NCBI GenBank assembly: GCA_945878725.1
Contig: CAMCTY010000003.1
Location: forward strand, 62,001-126,000
Direction: 5' to 3'
Length of the DNA: 64,000 nucleotides
From: Bifidobacterium breve
GTDB lineage: Bacteria; Actinomycetota; Acidimicrobiia; Acidimicrobiales; Acidimicrobilacustridaceae
Shown here: piece after piece, positions 62,754-64,000 of the stretch
Numbering within the stretch: the first letter of the stretch is position 1
Layout of the letters: each line of letters opens with the position of its first letter
The notes under the pieces: generated by a model
The model's database searches: none
Seen by the model: the letters and a program-made list of their open reading frames with translations, nothing else
Told to the model about the DNA's origin: nothing
Translations under genes and position numbers: made by a program

Positions 62754-63838
62754 AGACGACTCGGTATGACCTCACGAGGGACGATCTCGCCTCAATGCTG
62801 GACGGTGAACCCCGCTATCGGGTCGACCAGATCTGGACCGGCCTCTACGAACACAAGCTTGCTCCCGACGAACTGAGCACGCTTCCAAAATCGCTCAGGT
62901 CTCGCTTGGTCGAGGAACTACCGCCGGCACTCACCCCTGTGGCCGAATCGGTTAGTGACGACGGCGACACCGTGAAGTGGCTCTGGTCATTGTCCGACGG
63001 CGCTTCGATCGAAACCGTCCTCATGCATTACCGCGACAGGTCGACCGTTTGTGTCAGCACCCAGGCCGGCTGCGCGATGGCCTGCGGATTCTGTGCGACC
63101 GGTCAGGCTGGCTTCGAGCGGAATCTTTCGGTCGGCGAAATCGTCGAGCAGGTCGTGATTGCCGCTCGACGTGCCACCGAGGGAACCCCAAGTCGGCGAC
63201 TCTCGAATGTGGTGTTCATGGGCATGGGCGAGCCCATGGCCAATTACGACCGCGTCATCGGAGCGGTGACGCGAATCCATGGCGATCTCGGACTCTCGGC
63301 CCGACACCTCACGATCTCCACGGTCGGGATCATCCCGGGGATCCGCCGGTTGGCTACCGAGCCACTTCCGGTCAATCTCGCTGTCTCACTTCACGCTGCG
63401 AACGACACGCTTCGCGACGAACTCGTCCCCATCAATCGCAGATATCCGATTCGTGATCTCGTCGCCGCGTGCGGTGATTACCTCGAGGCGAAGAATCGCC
63501 GATTGTCGTTCGAATGGGCGCTCATTGGCGATGTAAACGACCGTGATTCCGACATCCGTGAACTCGCAGCCATCGCCCGTGATCTACGCGCTCACGTGAA
63601 TCTCATTCCGCTCAATGCCACTCCCGGTTGGCCCACCGTCGGATCGTCGCCCGAACGAGTGAAGGTTTTCTGCGAGCGGTTGTGTGATCTCGGTGTCAAT
63701 GCCACCGTGCGCGCCAATCGCGGCACCGAGATCGATGCCGCGTGCGGACAACTGCGCGCGGCACACGAGATCGGGAAGAACACATCGAACGAGATCACGC
63801 TCGGCGCTACACGTCGTGGGGTGTCGGGCGAAGCGTGA
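62750..63838 (+). CDS. rlmN: 23S rRNA (adenine-2-C2)-methyltransferase RlmN
   Basis: RlmN is a radical-SAM enzyme that methylates A2503 of 23S rRNA and A37 of some tRNAs. The 362-residue protein has the cluster motif CAMACGFC, the N-terminal YRVDQIWTGLY, GMGEPMANYD, and SLHAANDTLRDELVPIN; the second catalytic cysteine is in the ACGQL stretch near the C-terminus. The GTG start overlaps the mshD stop. The 3' end overlaps the convergent partial gene by 32 bases. Confidence 0.95.
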   Translation: MKTTRYDLTRDDLASMLDGEPRYRVDQIWTGLYEHKLAPDELSTLPKSLRSRLVEELPPALTPVAESVSDDGDTVKWLWSLSDGASIETVLMHYRDRSTVCVSTQAGCAMACGFCATGQAGFERNLSVGEIVEQVVIAARRATEGTPSRRLSNVVFMGMGEPMANYDRVIGAVTRIHGDLGLSARHLTISTVGIIPGIRRLATEPLPVNLAVSLHAANDTLRDELVPINRRYPIRDLVAACGDYLEAKNRRLSFEWALIGDVNDRDSDIRELAAIARDLRAHVNLIPLNATPGWPTVGSSPERVKVFCERLCDLGVNATVRANRGTEIDAACGQLRAAHEIGKNTSNEITLGATRRGVSGEA

Positions 63839-64000
63839 TCTCCGGCGTGGCACGGATCATCCCGTCGAGCGCCTCATCAATCCCGACAACCTGATAGGCC
63901 CAGACCACCGAGCCAGTCACTGATCCCTCGATGACAGCGCCGGGTCCGATGACGCTGCCACTGACTCGTGCCCGCTCGCTGATCGTGGCCGAAGGATCGA
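63807..64000 (-). CDS. C-terminal fragment, probable sugar nucleotidyltransferase
   Basis: The minus strand is open from the window edge to a TAG at 63807. The 64 residues show hexapeptide left-handed beta-helix repeats (ATISERARVSGSVIGPGAVIEG, SVTGSVVWAYQVVG) and end with IRATPEITLRPTPHDV. This matches the C-terminal part of NDP-sugar pyrophosphorylases such as mannose-1-phosphate guanylyltransferases, which would supply GDP-mannose for the PimA pathway. The catalytic domain is outside the window, so the exact substrate is open. The last 11 codons are antisense to rlmN. Confidence 0.6.
   Translation of the reverse strand, partial: DPSATISERARVSGSVIGPGAVIEGSVTGSVVWAYQVVGIDEALDGMIRATPEITLRPTPHDV

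Noticed and set aside
1-64000. CRISPR arrays, insertion sequences, prophage or toxin-antitoxin modules
   Set aside because: I found no regularly spaced repeats, transposase or integrase motifs, or typical toxin-antitoxin pairs anywhere in the window.

Overview
The window is about 60% GC, gene-dense, and reads as a chromosomal segment of a member of the Actinomycetota. Markers are two mycothiol genes (mshC, mshD-like), an F420:NADPH oxidoreductase, a PimA/PatA/PgsA phosphatidylinositol-mannoside module, a dprE2-ubiA-dprE1 module for decaprenyl-phospho-arabinose, an InhA-type enoyl reductase, PdxS/PdxT, and an ANTAR regulator next to polA. Several blocks follow Mycobacterium tuberculosis gene order as I remember it (thrS-HIT-pgsA-patA-pimA-pdxS-pdxT-yebC; uvrC-rapZ-gap-pgk-tpi-secG; pdtaR-polA-rpsA-coaE; hisDCBHAF-hisI-trpE-trpC-trpB-trpA). 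No mycolate-specific genes are visible, and fatty-acid synthesis is the dissociated type II system. A deep-branching, probably free-living lineage such as Acidimicrobiia fits best, but this is inference without any phylogeny.

Layout. 1-12.3 kb: the tail of an RsgA-like GTPase, then leftward yebC, pdxT, pdxS, a DUF3048 protein, an M48-like protein without its metal motif, pimA, patA, pgsA, a DinB-like gene (+), a membrane protein, an HIT protein, thrS and mshC. 12.3-17.3 kb: F420 oxidoreductase, inhA-like fabI (+), two CNNM/CBS membrane proteins, a lone ABC ATPase and secG. 17.3-30.1 kb: tpiA, pgk, gapA, rapZ, a methyltransferase and uvrC (leftward), nadA (+), uvrA and uvrB. 30.2-33.3 kb: dprE2-ubiA-dprE1 (+). 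33.3-40.3 kb: coaE, an orphan LuxR-type protein (+), rpsA, a methyltransferase, polA, the ANTAR regulator, a coiled-coil protein and tRNA-Leu(CAA). 40.5-46.3 kb: fabD-fabH-fabG-acpP-fabF (+), facing ogt, fabZ and bcp. 46.3-60.9 kb: leftward hupB, glbO, trpA, trpB, trpF, trpC, a monooxygenase, a J-domain protein, ygfZ, trpE, hisI and a GroES-like gene, then a hydrolase (+) and hisF-hisA-hisH-hisB-hisC-hisD. 61-64 kb: a 63-codon gene preceded by a structured RNA leader, nth, an mshD-like gene (+), rlmN (+), and the 3' end of a nucleotidyltransferase.

Most genes are core metabolism and show tight translational coupling (many ATGA, GTGA and TGATG junctions). No mobile element, phage, CRISPR array or toxin-antitoxin system is visible. 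The most interesting signals are: (i) a three-hairpin RNA at 61.2-61.3 kb with mutually exclusive GGCGTC/GACGCC pairings, directly upstream of a tiny gene; (ii) FabD carrying a C-terminal biotinyl/lipoyl-like domain without its modifiable lysine; (iii) trpC, which apparently starts at CTG in a CTGA overlap; (iv) a pseudo-HtpX protein in the phosphatidylinositol-mannoside cluster; (v) DprE1 with alanine at the position of the benzothiazinone-target cysteine; (vi) an MshD-like enzyme with only one GNAT domain; and (vii) absence of yvcK and whiA between rapZ and gapA.
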